From: Phyllobacterium myrsinacearum
Lineage (GTDB): Bacteria > Pseudomonadota > Alphaproteobacteria > Rhizobiales > Rhizobiaceae
DNA length: 64,000 nt
NCBI RefSeq assembly: GCF_014138285.1
Contig: NZ_JACGXN010000001.1
Coordinates: forward strand, 1-64,000
Reading direction: 5' to 3'
This document shows positions 55,447-64,000 of this stretch, one piece after another. Within the stretch, counting starts at the first letter, position 1, and each line of letters starts with the position of its first letter. Under the pieces are notes generated by a model. The model was not told the origin of the DNA. It was given only the letters and a program-made list of their open reading frames with translations, and did no database searches. The position numbers were made by a program, and so were the translations under genes.

Positions 55447-56550
55447 ATGTCGTGGAAATATGCGAACCCGGTCGATATCAGTTTTGGCGAGGGAATGTTC
55501 TCCTCCATCGGGCAGAAACTGCAGGGCCGCAGCTACTGCCTGCTGACGTACAACGATCATCCGATGTTCGACGAACTGGTCGTCCGCGCAACCCGTGAAG
55601 CCGGACCACCCGTGGTCATTGTCAGGGATGTTGAGCCCAATCCCAGCTTCAATGGTCTGCGCCTCGCTTGCAAATCATTCGGCACCAGCACCGTTGCTCC
55701 CGAAGTTATCGTGGCCATAGGCGGCGGTTCCGTCATCGATACGGCAAAAGTGCTTGCAGCGTCCGGTGGTGATTTCGAACGCGTTCAAGCCTTCCTTGAA
55801 GGTCGCGCTGGCGTCGAGACCCTGCTCAATCTTCCCATCATCGCAGTGCCGACAACATCCGGCACCGGAAGCGAAGTTACCTGCTGGGCCACCGTATGGG
55901 ATACTGAAAACAAGAAGAAATACTCCCTTGCTCATCCCAACCTCTATCCCCAACACGCCATCCTTGATCCGCAACTCAGCGTCGGCGTACCCCGCGCCCT
56001 CACGCTGAGCACGGGTCTCGACGCGCTCTCGCATGCGCTCGAAAGCATCTGGAATGTCAATGCCAATCCGGTTTCCAGTAACCATGCGGTTTTTGCCGCG
56101 CAGGAGATATTGACGGTTCTGCCGCATCTGTTGGATAGGCTCGATGACATTACGCTGCGCGAACGGTTGGCGCGCGCCAGCCTGTTTGCCGGATTGGCGT
56201 TTTCAAACACCAAAACAGCTCTGGCTCATTCGCTCTCCTATTACCTGACACTGCATCACGGGACGGTACATGGCATTGCCTGTTCGTTCAGCCTGCCGGC
56301 GATCTTCCGCAGTGTGATCGGCAATGATCCGGCATGCGACGCCGCATTGCAGCGGATATTCGGACAGGATCTCGGCAAGGGCGCACTGGCGCTCGAACAA
56401 TTCCTGACGGGTCTTGGCGTATCCACGACCGCGACCGACTACGGCGTTACCCAGGAAAACTGGATCGGAGCAATCAATGACGCACTCCTCGGCGAGCGGG
56501 GACGCAATTTCATCGGCAGCCGCGAAGCCATTCTGGCCGCCGCTGCGTAA
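55447..56550 (+). CDS. Iron-containing alcohol dehydrogenase, phosphonoacetaldehyde-related
   Basis: A 367-residue group III (iron-type) alcohol dehydrogenase. It has NAD-binding IVAIGGGSVIDTAKVLA, the PTTSGTGSEVT loop and metal ligands in TGLDALSHALES and TALAHSLSYYLTLHHGTVHG. It resembles phosphonoacetaldehyde reductases (PhpC/FomC-type). ATG 55447 with AAGGA upstream is the start; the open frame to the left is not conserved. It opens the operon followed by phnA, phnY and an MFS gene. In this catabolic context it could oxidise 2-hydroxyethylphosphonate to phosphonoacetaldehyde, the substrate of PhnY. Confidence 0.88.
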   Translation: MSWKYANPVDISFGEGMFSSIGQKLQGRSYCLLTYNDHPMFDELVVRATREAGPPVVIVRDVEPNPSFNGLRLACKSFGTSTVAPEVIVAIGGGSVIDTAKVLAASGGDFERVQAFLEGRAGVETLLNLPIIAVPTTSGTGSEVTCWATVWDTENKKKYSLAHPNLYPQHAILDPQLSVGVPRALTLSTGLDALSHALESIWNVNANPVSSNHAVFAAQEILTVLPHLLDRLDDITLRERLARASLFAGLAFSNTKTALAHSLSYYLTLHHGTVHGIACSFSLPAIFRSVIGNDPACDAALQRIFGQDLGKGALALEQFLTGLGVSTTATDYGVTQENWIGAINDALLGERGRNFIGSREAILAAAA

Positions 56551-56561
56551 GGAGCATCATC

Positions 56562-57812
56562 ATGAACACGTATTCCAAGATCAATTCCGAAGTGATCGTC
56601 AATGGGCGCACATACGGCAAGCCGGACAAGCCCGTTGTCGTCATTTGCCTCGACGGATCGGAGCCGGGTTATATCGAGGCGGCAATTGCGAAAGGACTGG
56701 CTCCTCACCTCGACCGCCTCATGAAGACGGGCACCAGCACCACAGCACTCTCCGTCATTCCAAGCTTCACCAACCCTAACAATTTGTCGATTATCACAGG
56801 CCGCCCACCAGCCGTTCATGGGATAGCCGGAAACTATTTCTACGACCGCGAGCAGGATCAGGAAGTCATGATGAATGATGCGCGGTTCCTGCGCGCGCCA
56901 ACCATTCTGGCGGAGTTCCAAAAGGCAGGCTTCCGGGTTGCGATGGTCACTGCGAAAGACAAGCTGCGCACGCTTCTCGGCAAGGGTCTCGACTTTTCCT
57001 CGGGCACAGCAATTGCGTTTTCTTCGGAGAAGGCTGACAAGGCCAATCTTCAGGACAACGGAATAGAGCACGTCCTCGCCTTTGTCGGTAAGCCGCTGCC
57101 AGAGGTTTACTCGGCCGATTTGTCCGAGTTCGTATTCGCTGCCGGGGTCGATCTCCTTGAGATCTTCAAACCTGATCTCATGTATCTTTCCACCACTGAC
57201 TACATCCAGCACAAGGCCGCTCCGGGTTCGAAAGTCGCGAACGACTTTTACGAAATGTTCGACCGCTATGTCGGCGCGTTGGATCGTGCAGGCTGCACGC
57301 TCTTGATCACAGCCGACCATGGCATGAACGACAAACACCTCGCCAACGGCGAACCGGACGTCATTTATCTTCAGGATATTCTCGATCAACGTTTTGGCTC
57401 TGGAACAACGCGCGTCATCCTCCCAATCACTGACCCTTATGTGGCGCATCATGGTGCGCTCGGTTCCTTTGCCACTGTTTATGCAGACGAAGACAAGTGT
57501 CCCGGCATCCTTGAATTGCTGAAGAATACACCCGGAATCGACGTCGCCATTTCCGCCGAAGAAGCCTGTGCACGGTTTGAACTTCCGGCTGACCGCATCG
57601 GCGACGTCGTTGTGCTGTCAACGCGCGAGAAAGTGCTCGGCACGACGGCCTCGCGTCACGATCTTTCCGGCCTGACCGAACCGTTGCGCTCCCATGGCGG
57701 TCTGACCGAACAGACGGTCCCGGTCATTTCGAACCGGAAAATCGCAGTTCCCGCGGGACGGCAACTTCGTAACTTTGATGCGTTCGATATAGCGCTCAAC
57801 CTCGTGAGATAA
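56562..57812 (+). CDS. phnA: Phosphonoacetate hydrolase
   Basis: A 416-residue metal hydrolase of the alkaline-phosphatase superfamily. The two-zinc site is visible: ICLDGSEPGY (Asp), PSFTNPNN (nucleophile Thr), STTDYIQHK (Asp and His), ITADHGMND (Asp-His) and SHGGLTEQ (His). This fits phosphonoacetate hydrolase PhnA, which splits phosphonoacetate to acetate and phosphate, rather than phosphodiesterases. It starts 12 bases after the Fe-alcohol dehydrogenase stop and precedes phnY by three bases. Confidence 0.93.
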   Translation: MNTYSKINSEVIVNGRTYGKPDKPVVVICLDGSEPGYIEAAIAKGLAPHLDRLMKTGTSTTALSVIPSFTNPNNLSIITGRPPAVHGIAGNYFYDREQDQEVMMNDARFLRAPTILAEFQKAGFRVAMVTAKDKLRTLLGKGLDFSSGTAIAFSSEKADKANLQDNGIEHVLAFVGKPLPEVYSADLSEFVFAAGVDLLEIFKPDLMYLSTTDYIQHKAAPGSKVANDFYEMFDRYVGALDRAGCTLLITADHGMNDKHLANGEPDVIYLQDILDQRFGSGTTRVILPITDPYVAHHGALGSFATVYADEDKCPGILELLKNTPGIDVAISAEEACARFELPADRIGDVVVLSTREKVLGTTASRHDLSGLTEPLRSHGGLTEQTVPVISNRKIAVPAGRQLRNFDAFDIALNLVR

Positions 57813-57815
57813 ATC

Positions 57816-59267
57816 ATGAACGCAATCATCAAACCTGTATTTCGCCGCGAATCCATGCGCATCGCTGGCAAGCTCGTACAAACAGAAGACCAGATCGAGG
57901 TTTTGAACCCTTACGACAATTCCGTCGTCGGCACTGTGCCGGCCGCGCGGGCAGAACATGTCCGCGAAGCCTTTGTAAAAGCGAACGCCTTCAAACCGAA
58001 ACTCACGCGTTACGAGCGGCAGACGATTTTGCAACGTACGGCAGAACTTCTGCGGGACCGGCAACAGGATTTTGCCCGGCTCATTACGGCGGAATCCGGC
58101 CTGTGCTGGAAGGACTCCCTTTATGAAGCAACGCGAGCCTTCGATGTCTGGTCCTTTGCGGCTCAGCTGACAATCAAGGATGATGGCGAGATTTATTCCT
58201 GTGACATCTCGCCGAACGGCAAGTCGCGCAAGATCTATACGACACGGCTGCCGCTTCTGGGTGTTATTTCCGCCATCACGCCGTTCAATCATCCCCTCAA
58301 CATGGTGAGCCACAAGATTGCCCCGGCAATCGCCACCAACAACCGGGTCGTCCTGAAGCCCACGGAACTCACGCCGCTGACGGCGCTGGCTCTGGCGGAC
58401 GTGCTTTATGAGGCTGGCCTGCCCCCCGAGATGCTGTCGGTGGTCACAGGCAATCCATCCACGATGGGTGACGCCATGATCACCGATCCGAATGCCGATC
58501 TTGTGACATTCACCGGGTCCGTGCGCGTCGGCAAACATATTGCGGCGACAGCAGGCTACAAGCGCATCGTTCTCGAGCTTGGCGGCAATGATCCCCTTAT
58601 CGTCATGGAGGATGCCGATCTCGAGAAGGCTGCGGAACTGGCTGTAACGGGCGCCACAAAGAATTCGGGACAGCGGTGCACTGCAGTCAAACGCATTCTT
58701 GTCGTCGACAGTGTTGCTGATGCGTTTTCGAAACTTGTCGTTGAAAAGGCTCAGAAACTGAAATGTGGCAATCCCGCTGATCCGGATACGGATGTCGGGA
58801 CCGTTATCAATGAACGCTCGGCCGAACTGTTCGAACGCCGCGTCGAAGATGCACAGCGCTTCGGTGCCGAGGTACTGCATACGGCTCCGCGCCGCGGGGC
58901 GCTCTATGCCCCGACAGTTGTCGATCACGTCCCCTATGATTGCGAACTGGTTCGCGAGGAAACATTCGGGCCAGTCATCCCGATCGTCCGCTGCCCTGAC
59001 AATATCGCAGAGGTCATAAGAATTTCCAACTCGACGGCATACGGACTTTCATCGGGCGTCTGCACCAACCGGGTCGATTATGTCTCACGCTTTGTCAGTG
59101 AACTTGAAGTCGGCACGGTGAACATCTGGGAGGTCCCGGGCTACCGGATCGAGATGTCGCCGTTCGGCGGAATAAAGGACTCCGGCCTTGGCTACAAGGA
59201 AGGCGTTCACGAGGCAATGAAGAGCTTCACCAATGTGAGGACGTGGTCACTCCCCTGGGCATCATAG
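57816..59267 (+). CDS. phnY: Phosphonoacetaldehyde dehydrogenase
   Basis: A 483-residue aldehyde dehydrogenase. It has VNPYDN-like [30 protein letters not shown] (catalytic Asn), [29 protein letters not shown] (Glu) and the catalytic cysteine in [11 protein letters not shown]. PhnY oxidises phosphonoacetaldehyde to phosphonoacetate with NAD+. The phnA-phnY pair in S. meliloti does the same with PhnW upstream. Here PhnW is absent and an iron alcohol dehydrogenase takes its place. Confidence 0.92.
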   Translation: MNAIIKPVFRRESMRIAGKLVQTEDQIEVLNPYDNSVVGTVPAARAEHVREAFVKANAFKPKLTRYERQTILQRTAELLRDRQQDFARLITAESGLCWKDSLYEATRAFDVWSFAAQLTIKDDGEIYSCDISPNGKSRKIYTTRLPLLGVISAITPFNHPLNMVSHKIAPAIATNNRVVLKPTELTPLTALALADVLYEAGLPPEMLSVVTGNPSTMGDAMITDPNADLVTFTGSVRVGKHIAATAGYKRIVLELGGNDPLIVMEDADLEKAAELAVTGATKNSGQRCTAVKRILVVDSVADAFSKLVVEKAQKLKCGNPADPDTDVGTVINERSAELFERRVEDAQRFGAEVLHTAPRRGALYAPTVVDHVPYDCELVREETFGPVIPIVRCPDNIAEVIRISNSTAYGLSSGVCTNRVDYVSRFVSELEVGTVNIWEVPGYRIEMSPFGGIKDSGLGYKEGVHEAMKSFTNVRTWSLPWAS

Positions 59268-59351
59268 CATCGGGGATCAACCAAACACCGACGTTGCCGC
59301 GAAGTGGGAACAGGAGGCTCCGCGCCAACGCATTCAAACTGGGAGGTAACA

Positions 59352-60659
59352 ATGAGCAAGGTGTTAGTAGATGCGCCGCATTTTGCGGTGGAGCAGGCAA
59401 CCGACAGCGGATTTCGAAGGGCACAGTGGCGAATGCTGCTGGCAGCAATGTTCTGCTATCTGTTCTTCTATACGGGCAGGCAGACGTTCGGCTTCGCAAT
59501 TCCCGGGATTCAGGCCGAATTCGGTGTTTCAAAGGAGACATTGGGCTGGGTCAGCGCGGCCATGCTCTGGAGCTATGCCGTCGGTCAGGCCATCAATGGC
59601 AATCTCGGCGACAAGTTCGGTGGCCGCCGCGTGATGAGCGCTGGGGCGATCCTCTCCTGCATCATGAACTGGGGAACGAGTTTCGCCGGCGGCGTGTTCA
59701 GTCTCGGCCTTCTTTGGGGTGCAAACGGCTATTTTCAGGCCATGGGTTGGGCCCCCGGAAGCCGTCTGCTATCCAATTGGTGGGGCCGACATGAACGCGG
59801 CAAGGTCTTTGGCTGTTATGTCTTCGCAGCGGGACTGGCCTCGGTGCTCTCTTACGTGACATCGCTGATCGTGGTGCATTATCTGCAGCTCGACTGGAGA
59901 TGGATTTTCCGTCTTCCCGTGCTGTTGCTTCTCGTTGGCGGCATTACGTTCTACCTCGTTGCCCGCGAACGCCCGGAAGATCTGGGTTACGCATCACCGC
60001 ACGACGATTCCATCGAGGGGGACGAAACCGGGGAAGTTGCCGACGATGAGACATCGCTTGAGCGCTACAAGGGTGTACTGAAGAACTGGCGATTACTGGT
60101 CGGCGGTTTGGCTATCGGTTTTCAGAACGCTGCTCGCTACGGCCTTCTCGTCTGGGTGCCGGTGCATTTTCTGGGCGAAGACTGGACCAAGGCAACGGCA
60201 CAAGCGTCAGCAATTGATCCCAAGTGGATCAGCGTTGCATTGCCCGTCGGAATGGCAATTGGTGCAGCGACCAATGGCTGGATATCGGATCGTGTCTTTA
60301 ACTCGAAGCGTTATCTTGCCATCGTTCTGTATATGGCATTGGCAGCCATTACCTCGCTTTACATGTATACCATACCGGTCTCGGAAGTTTACAAAGGCCT
60401 GGTTGTGCTCTTTCTGTGTGGCTTCTTTGTTTATGGACCGCAGTCTTCGTTCTGGGCGCTCTGCCCTGATCTGGTTGGTCATAAACGAGCAGGCACGGCA
60501 ATCGGTGTTATGAACTTTTTCGCCTACCTTTTCGCCGGTCTCGGCGAGCCGCTCATCGGCGGGTTCATGGACACGCACCACAATACGTCGTTGGTCTTCC
60601 TGATCGTGGCCGCCTCAAGTGCCGCCAGCGCTGTCGTGGCGGCATTTATAAGACGTTAG
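59352..60659 (+). CDS. MFS organophosphate-type permease (GlpT/UhpC-like)
   Basis: A 435-residue permease of the organophosphate antiporter branch. The start MSKVLVDAP at 59352 is preceded by GGGAGG; first span AAMFCYLFFYTGRQTFGFAIPG with the RQ/GRQ region typical of GlpT/UhpT. The half-repeat loop contains GDKFGGRRVM and a later GWISDRVFNSKR. These carriers exchange phosphate for small phosphate esters. Last in the phosphonate operon, it is the only transporter, so it probably imports the phosphonate in place of PhnCDE. Confidence 0.87.
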   Translation: MSKVLVDAPHFAVEQATDSGFRRAQWRMLLAAMFCYLFFYTGRQTFGFAIPGIQAEFGVSKETLGWVSAAMLWSYAVGQAINGNLGDKFGGRRVMSAGAILSCIMNWGTSFAGGVFSLGLLWGANGYFQAMGWAPGSRLLSNWWGRHERGKVFGCYVFAAGLASVLSYVTSLIVVHYLQLDWRWIFRLPVLLLLVGGITFYLVARERPEDLGYASPHDDSIEGDETGEVADDETSLERYKGVLKNWRLLVGGLAIGFQNAARYGLLVWVPVHFLGEDWTKATAQASAIDPKWISVALPVGMAIGAATNGWISDRVFNSKRYLAIVLYMALAAITSLYMYTIPVSEVYKGLVVLFLCGFFVYGPQSSFWALCPDLVGHKRAGTAIGVMNFFAYLFAGLGEPLIGGFMDTHHNTSLVFLIVAASSAASAVVAAFIRR

Positions 60660-60697
60660 CAAAACGTCAGAGCGTCGTAGACGGTATCTGATTTGCA

Positions 60698-60731
60698 GAA
60701 GCCGCGGTCAACAGATGTTGATCGCGGCTTC
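60698..60731 (+). terminator. Strong hairpin after the phosphonate operon
   Basis: GAAGCCGCGGTCAAC pairs with GTTGATCGCGGCTTC with one mismatch around AGAT, 38 bases after the MFS stop. It is followed by CCCC rather than a T-run. Confidence 0.55.
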
Positions 60732-60840
60732 CCCTTGTCCGTCGCAGCGGCACGACATGCTGGCTAGCCGAGCGAGGCGCGCAAAACATCACGCGATACT
60801 GCGGAATTCATCTGGAAGTTTCTGTGCCGAATTTTGATAC

Positions 60841-60880
60841 AAAAAGGCCGGTCTCAGACATTCCGAGACCGGCCCTTTTT
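60841..60880. terminator. Bidirectional Rho-independent terminator
   Basis: GGCCGGTCTC and GAGACCGGCC form a 10-bp perfect stem around nine bases, flanked by A5 on the left and T5 on the right. It separates the phosphonate operon from the tRNA-Pro gene. Confidence 0.88.
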
Positions 60881-60931
60881 GGAAATAGACGAATTAACTA
60901 CTCTAACATCTTGTTTTAGCTAGGTAGTTAT

Positions 60932-61008
<77 letters not shown>

Positions 61009-61368
61009 TCAATATTAGTCTATTCCCGACAAACTCATTGTATCAGCATATACATACAGCAGACCGATGAACCCTTGACCCAGTCAAGTGCGCGACGCTC
61101 CGCCGGTGCCGAACCCCTAGAATACTGAGGTTTTTTTGGCAATAGCCGATCGGCAAGAAAATAACAAACTGCACAAAAATGCACGAAGACAAAAAGACCG
61201 CATTCCCGCCAGATAATTCTTTCAAAATGTCGGGAACAAAAGGAACCGTCAGTCGTTTGCATACCGTTAGACGTAGAACTCTGACCGGGGATCGGCTGTG
61301 CGTTATGCACACTTCAATCGGCCTCGCTCCATTCACTGGCGAACATCTCAAAGGCTTGGAGTTATACA
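61009..61368. other. Gene-free stretch holding a tRNA-Pro relic
   Basis: About 360 bases. It contains the partial tRNA-Pro copy at 61064-61102 and otherwise weak open frames with no protein texture. Confidence 0.4.
61064..61102 (-). pseudogene. Partial tRNA-Pro relic
   Basis: Plus-strand CCGATGAACCCTTGACCCAGTC followed by AAGTGCGC and GACGCTCCG matches the 5' acceptor, anticodon and part of the T region of the intact tRNA-Pro 60 bases away. It has small changes and the D-arm middle deleted. It cannot be functional. It looks like a duplicated tRNA segment left by recombination, as at an integration site. Confidence 0.6.
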
Positions 61369-61764
61369 ATGACAGATAAGATCGGGATTACGGATGGTGA
61401 AGCATATGAGCTTGCCGCAAACATCGCCGACACGCAAAAAGCGAAACTGCCGGAACAACTGAGCAGCCAAATCAGCGAAGGGGAGATGCAAATCGGCGAG
61501 ACGTGGTTCGTTTGGGGTATTTTCGCCGCACTCACCGATGACCGGAAAAGACGTCAAAAACTTCTGTCAGACTATCTGGCAAACAAAATTCGTCCAGACA
61601 CGGACATTCAAAAGATCGTAACGGATATCACTGCCCTGGAAAGCGAAGGGAACCAACTTTTCAATGCCATTTCATCCGCCGGTCGGCAGGCATATCACGA
61701 AGATGACGATGTCCATCTGAGCAAAATTGCCGGGATTTTCCTCAATGTCATCAAGAACCATTAA
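61369..61764 (+). CDS. Hypothetical protein
   Basis: A 131-residue acidic, mostly helical protein: TDGEAYELAANIADTQK, ISEGEMQIGETWFVWG, LLSDYLANKIRPDTD and SKIAGIFLNVIKN. No domain is recognised. A ribosome site GGAGTTATACA lies before ATG 61369. It follows the tRNA-Pro relic, a typical position for island cargo. Confidence 0.6.
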   Translation: MTDKIGITDGEAYELAANIADTQKAKLPEQLSSQISEGEMQIGETWFVWGIFAALTDDRKRRQKLLSDYLANKIRPDTDIQKIVTDITALESEGNQLFNAISSAGRQAYHEDDDVHLSKIAGIFLNVIKNH

Positions 61765-62047
61765 CGTGAGAGCCGATCACACGAGGGCAGATTGATGCTC
61801 AGCCGGGATATTTGGCCGTAACCGTTCCAGCAATTCGCCCAGCACCCCCTGGGCGAATTGCATATCAAGCGGACAGTTCGACCCGCAAAGTGGATGCCCT
61901 CTCCAAGCAGCCGTCGATGCAATTTCGTGTTGAATATTGCATGACTAATTATTAGTTGTGCTCCAAACTTCGTTACGGGTGGGCCTTGGCGAGGATGGAA
62001 AATGCCGTTCGCAGTATATTCCCCGATGCGGCCAACCGGGAATCCCA

Positions 62048-63085
62048 ATGCCAATCCAGTATCCCATATCCAACCCGGCAGATTGGCTCCGTCTTGAGAA
62101 ACCGTCATTCCTAAGGCGGGCCAAGTCGCATCTTTATCACTACACTTATCCAGGTGCATCCAAGGCGTTGCCAAACGCCATCATCACCAAAGTTTCGGGG
62201 CCACCGGTTCATCCCGCCAAGGACGACATTTTGGCCATTTGCATCGTGAAAAACGCAATTGGCTATATCCATTCCTTCCTGCGGTACTACCGGAAGCTCG
62301 GCGTCACACGTTTCGCTTTTTTGGATGACCAATCCAACGATGGAACATCCGATATATTGCGCAACGCCCCGGATGTGGACCTTTTCACGTCCCCCATCAG
62401 TTACGCGGAAGCAGCGCGCGGAAAAGCATGGCGTGACGCGCTTTTCAAGGTTTATGGGCCAAACCGGTGGTATCTGTCACTTGACGCTGACGAGTTTCTC
62501 GTTTTTCCCGGCAGCGAGGAAATCCAGCTGCCGGAATTCATCCGCCAACTGGAGAAAGCCGGCATAGAGCGGTGTCATGCTCCCATGCTTGACCTATACC
62601 CAGCCGGCCCGCTGAACGGCGACCCGTTTATCGATGATGGCAGCAGATGGCCGTTCGACGTATCCTCACACTTCGATGGCGACAGCTATACGATCAAGCT
62701 CGAGCGCTATGGCACGTCCGTACGCGGCGGCCCGCGAAAGCGGTTCTTTGGCCGTGATATGCGGCTTTCGAAGTTCCCGCTGATCTGGGTAGACGGTGCC
62801 ACCAGCTATCAACGGGGCAGCATTCATGGCCCGGGGCCATGCAGCCGGAATTTCGTGCCGATCACAGCGGTTCTGCTGCATTACCGGTTTTCAAACCAGT
62901 CGATCAACGAGTTCAGGAATATCGTTGCCCACGGCGGTCATGCGGACGGCGGCGCTCACTACGGCGCAATGCTCGACCATCCGGATTTCGGGGAAGATTT
63001 TTCACTCACCTATGACGGTTCGGTGAAGTTTTCCGGCTCGGCAGATCTTGTCAAACGCGGCTTTATGATGAAATTGCCGGTCTGA
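62048..63085 (+). CDS. Glycosyltransferase family 2-like protein
   Basis: A 345-residue protein with a GT-A type fold. ILAICIVKNAIGYIHSFLRYYRKLG is the usual start, LDDQSNDGTSDIL the D-x-S-x-D-G-T loop, and WYLSLDADEFLVF the DxD metal site. It resembles glycosyltransferase 92 / family-2-like proteins that add a sugar to a surface glycan. ATG 62048 is the start; the left extension is not native. It is a single gene here. Confidence 0.87.
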   Translation: MPIQYPISNPADWLRLEKPSFLRRAKSHLYHYTYPGASKALPNAIITKVSGPPVHPAKDDILAICIVKNAIGYIHSFLRYYRKLGVTRFAFLDDQSNDGTSDILRNAPDVDLFTSPISYAEAARGKAWRDALFKVYGPNRWYLSLDADEFLVFPGSEEIQLPEFIRQLEKAGIERCHAPMLDLYPAGPLNGDPFIDDGSRWPFDVSSHFDGDSYTIKLERYGTSVRGGPRKRFFGRDMRLSKFPLIWVDGATSYQRGSIHGPGPCSRNFVPITAVLLHYRFSNQSINEFRNIVAHGGHADGGAHYGAMLDHPDFGEDFSLTYDGSVKFSGSADLVKRGFMMKLPV

Positions 63086-63371
63086 TTGCGGGCACCGTAC
63101 CTTGAGGCAGGCCAAGGTTTCCCCGGCAAAAATTGTGATCACCGCCTCAGTTTCGCATCAGGTTCACATAATCCTCTGCTCAGCTTCCAATGATATCAAC
63201 CAGCCGTTGTCGCCTTCGGACAACGCGAGGCCCGGCCTATCATCACCCCCCCGATGCCCCCGCCGGGCCTCACCTCCCGCCGGTGATTGGCCGACAATAC
63301 CCGTCTCAATTGTCGTGCCGAAACGAGGGAGCCTTGTAATTCCCGAGTATGGGATTGGAACCAAGCGCTGA

Positions 63372-63719
63372 ATGCGTTATCTGGAATCGATGAAACCCGC
63401 TCAAATCATCGCATGGCTTCTGTTCGCCGCCATACTCTTCATAACCGTCGACCCCATCAATCTGCGGCCGGAAAGCGGTTTGCCGGTGAACATCGAGCGC
63501 TTTCTTGCCTTTGCGGTGCTGGGCTTCGTCTTTGCGGCAGCTTACCCGAAGCGCTGGATGTTGATCCTGTTTTTGGTGGTTGGTGCAGCCTTCGGATTTG
63601 AACTCGCGCAAATGCTGGCCCCGACGCGGCACGCGAGATTGCTTGATGCGGTGGTGAAAGCAGCGGGCGGTATCTCGGGGGTCCTGGCAAGCAGCATCTT
63701 TCTCCGCCTTTTCCGCTAG
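63372..63719 (+). CDS. VanZ-family membrane protein
   Basis: A 115-residue protein with four hydrophobic spans. It contains FITVDPINLRPESGLP near residues 23-38, IERFLAFAVLGF, the E-L-A-Q segment of FGFELAQMLAPTRHARLLDAV, and a final span with GVLASSIFL. This layout is the VanZ-like domain: an E-x-x-Q pair between spans and a short R-H..R..D motif. The role outside glycopeptide-resistance clusters is unknown. ATG 63390 is an alternative start. Confidence 0.85.
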   Translation: MRYLESMKPAQIIAWLLFAAILFITVDPINLRPESGLPVNIERFLAFAVLGFVFAAAYPKRWMLILFLVVGAAFGFELAQMLAPTRHARLLDAVVKAAGGISGVLASSIFLRLFR

Positions 63720-63743
63720 GAAGCGCATGAAGCAGCGTTATCC

Positions 63744-64000
63744 CTAAGCAGCACTGGCGGTTTGAAAACAAACATCCGCCGCTGTACCCACCACAATGAT
63801 TTCGTCTCCCAGTGACCATTCGGCAGCGCGCGCGGCCATTCTGGCCGGAACCGGCTCGGAACCTCCCGGTCCTGCCGGCACATCATAGGTCGCGTGAGCG
63901 TCATGCGGCAGGATGACGGAAAAACCCTTCTGCATTGCTGTGCGTGCCGTTGCCGCCAGGCACATTTCCGACTGCATGCCACAGATCGCCAGCGAGCGGA
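63744..64000 (-). CDS. Isochorismatase-family cysteine hydrolase (cut by window edge)
   Basis: The visible C-terminal 85 residues show GMQSEMCLAATARTAMQKGF, the conserved region containing the catalytic cysteine, then LPHDAHATYDV and DEIIVVGTAADVCFQT. It is a cysteine hydrolase acting on isochorismate, nicotinamide or similar amides or vinyl ethers. The N-terminus, with the catalytic Asp and Lys, lies beyond 64000. Substrate is unknown. Confidence 0.82.
   Translation of the reverse strand, partial: RSLAICGMQSEMCLAATARTAMQKGFSVILPHDAHATYDVPAGPGGSEPVPARMAARAAEWSLGDEIIVVGTAADVCFQTASAA

Noticed and set aside
57618-58928. Long open frame opposite phnY
   Set aside because: Antisense to a gene with intact catalytic motifs; no domain of its own.

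Overview
The window looks like chromosomal DNA of an alphaproteobacterium of the order Hyphomicrobiales (Rhizobiales), most likely the Phyllobacterium / Brucella-Ochrobactrum / Mesorhizobium neighbourhood. The reasons are the lon-clpX-clpP block, rplM-rpsI, small families that are largely rhizobial (DUF982- and DUF1515-like proteins), ExoP-style polysaccharide genes and a GC-rich coding style. Genus is inference; no rRNA is present.

Left end to about 11 kb is an accessory, decaying zone. It opens with the truncated end of an IS3-family element, then an AT-richer algJ-algI-like polysaccharide O-acetylation pair. After that come broken genes (the 3' end of a UvrD/Rep-like helicase, a zinc-ribbon gene, an SRAP/YedK gene, a DUF1515-like gene) mixed with small intact genes (a zinc-ribbon paralogue, VOC, GNAT, DUF982, a YoaK-like membrane protein). 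A shrunken initiator-tRNA relic lies at 10.64 kb and intact tRNA-Asp and tRNA-Val follow at 11.5-11.8 kb.

11.8-36 kb is mostly housekeeping. It holds a GFA-family enzyme, a HupE/UreJ metal permease, the proteostasis block lon, clpX, clpP (all minus strand), a sarcosine-oxidase-like flavoenzyme, an orphan barstar, a cytochrome P450, a 159-bp inverted-repeat element, metY, a CoA-binding protein plus enoyl-CoA hydratase, rplM-rpsI, an agmatinase-like ureohydrolase, argC with an overlapping small-molecule kinase, an MFS permease, ctaA and a DUF2842 protein.

32.8-42 kb is an exopolysaccharide locus: a polysaccharide deacetylase, a CelD/FemAB-like acyltransferase, an ExoP-like Wzz protein with a degenerate kinase domain, a Wza-like lipoprotein, a GT4 glycosyltransferase, a WcaJ-type initiating transferase and a Wzy/ligase-like membrane protein.

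42.6-52.8 kb is catabolic and transport: a histidine-type ABC importer divergent from a HutC-type regulator, then a LysR / acyl-CoA dehydrogenase / APH-kinase / two-SDR operon with a divergent oxidoreductase. 53-60.7 kb carries a Cys-rich protein, an HtrA-like protein that has lost its catalytic triad, and a compact phosphonate-degradation operon (LysR divergent from Fe-alcohol dehydrogenase, phnA, phnY, organophosphate-type MFS permease). That operon is the most interesting functional unit here, because the usual aminotransferase PhnW is replaced by an iron alcohol dehydrogenase.

The right end has tRNA-Pro(GGG) followed by a second shrunken tRNA relic, a hypothetical gene, a glycosyltransferase, a VanZ-like protein and an isochorismatase-family hydrolase cut by the window edge. 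No CRISPR array, prophage, plasmid origin or convincing riboswitch was found.
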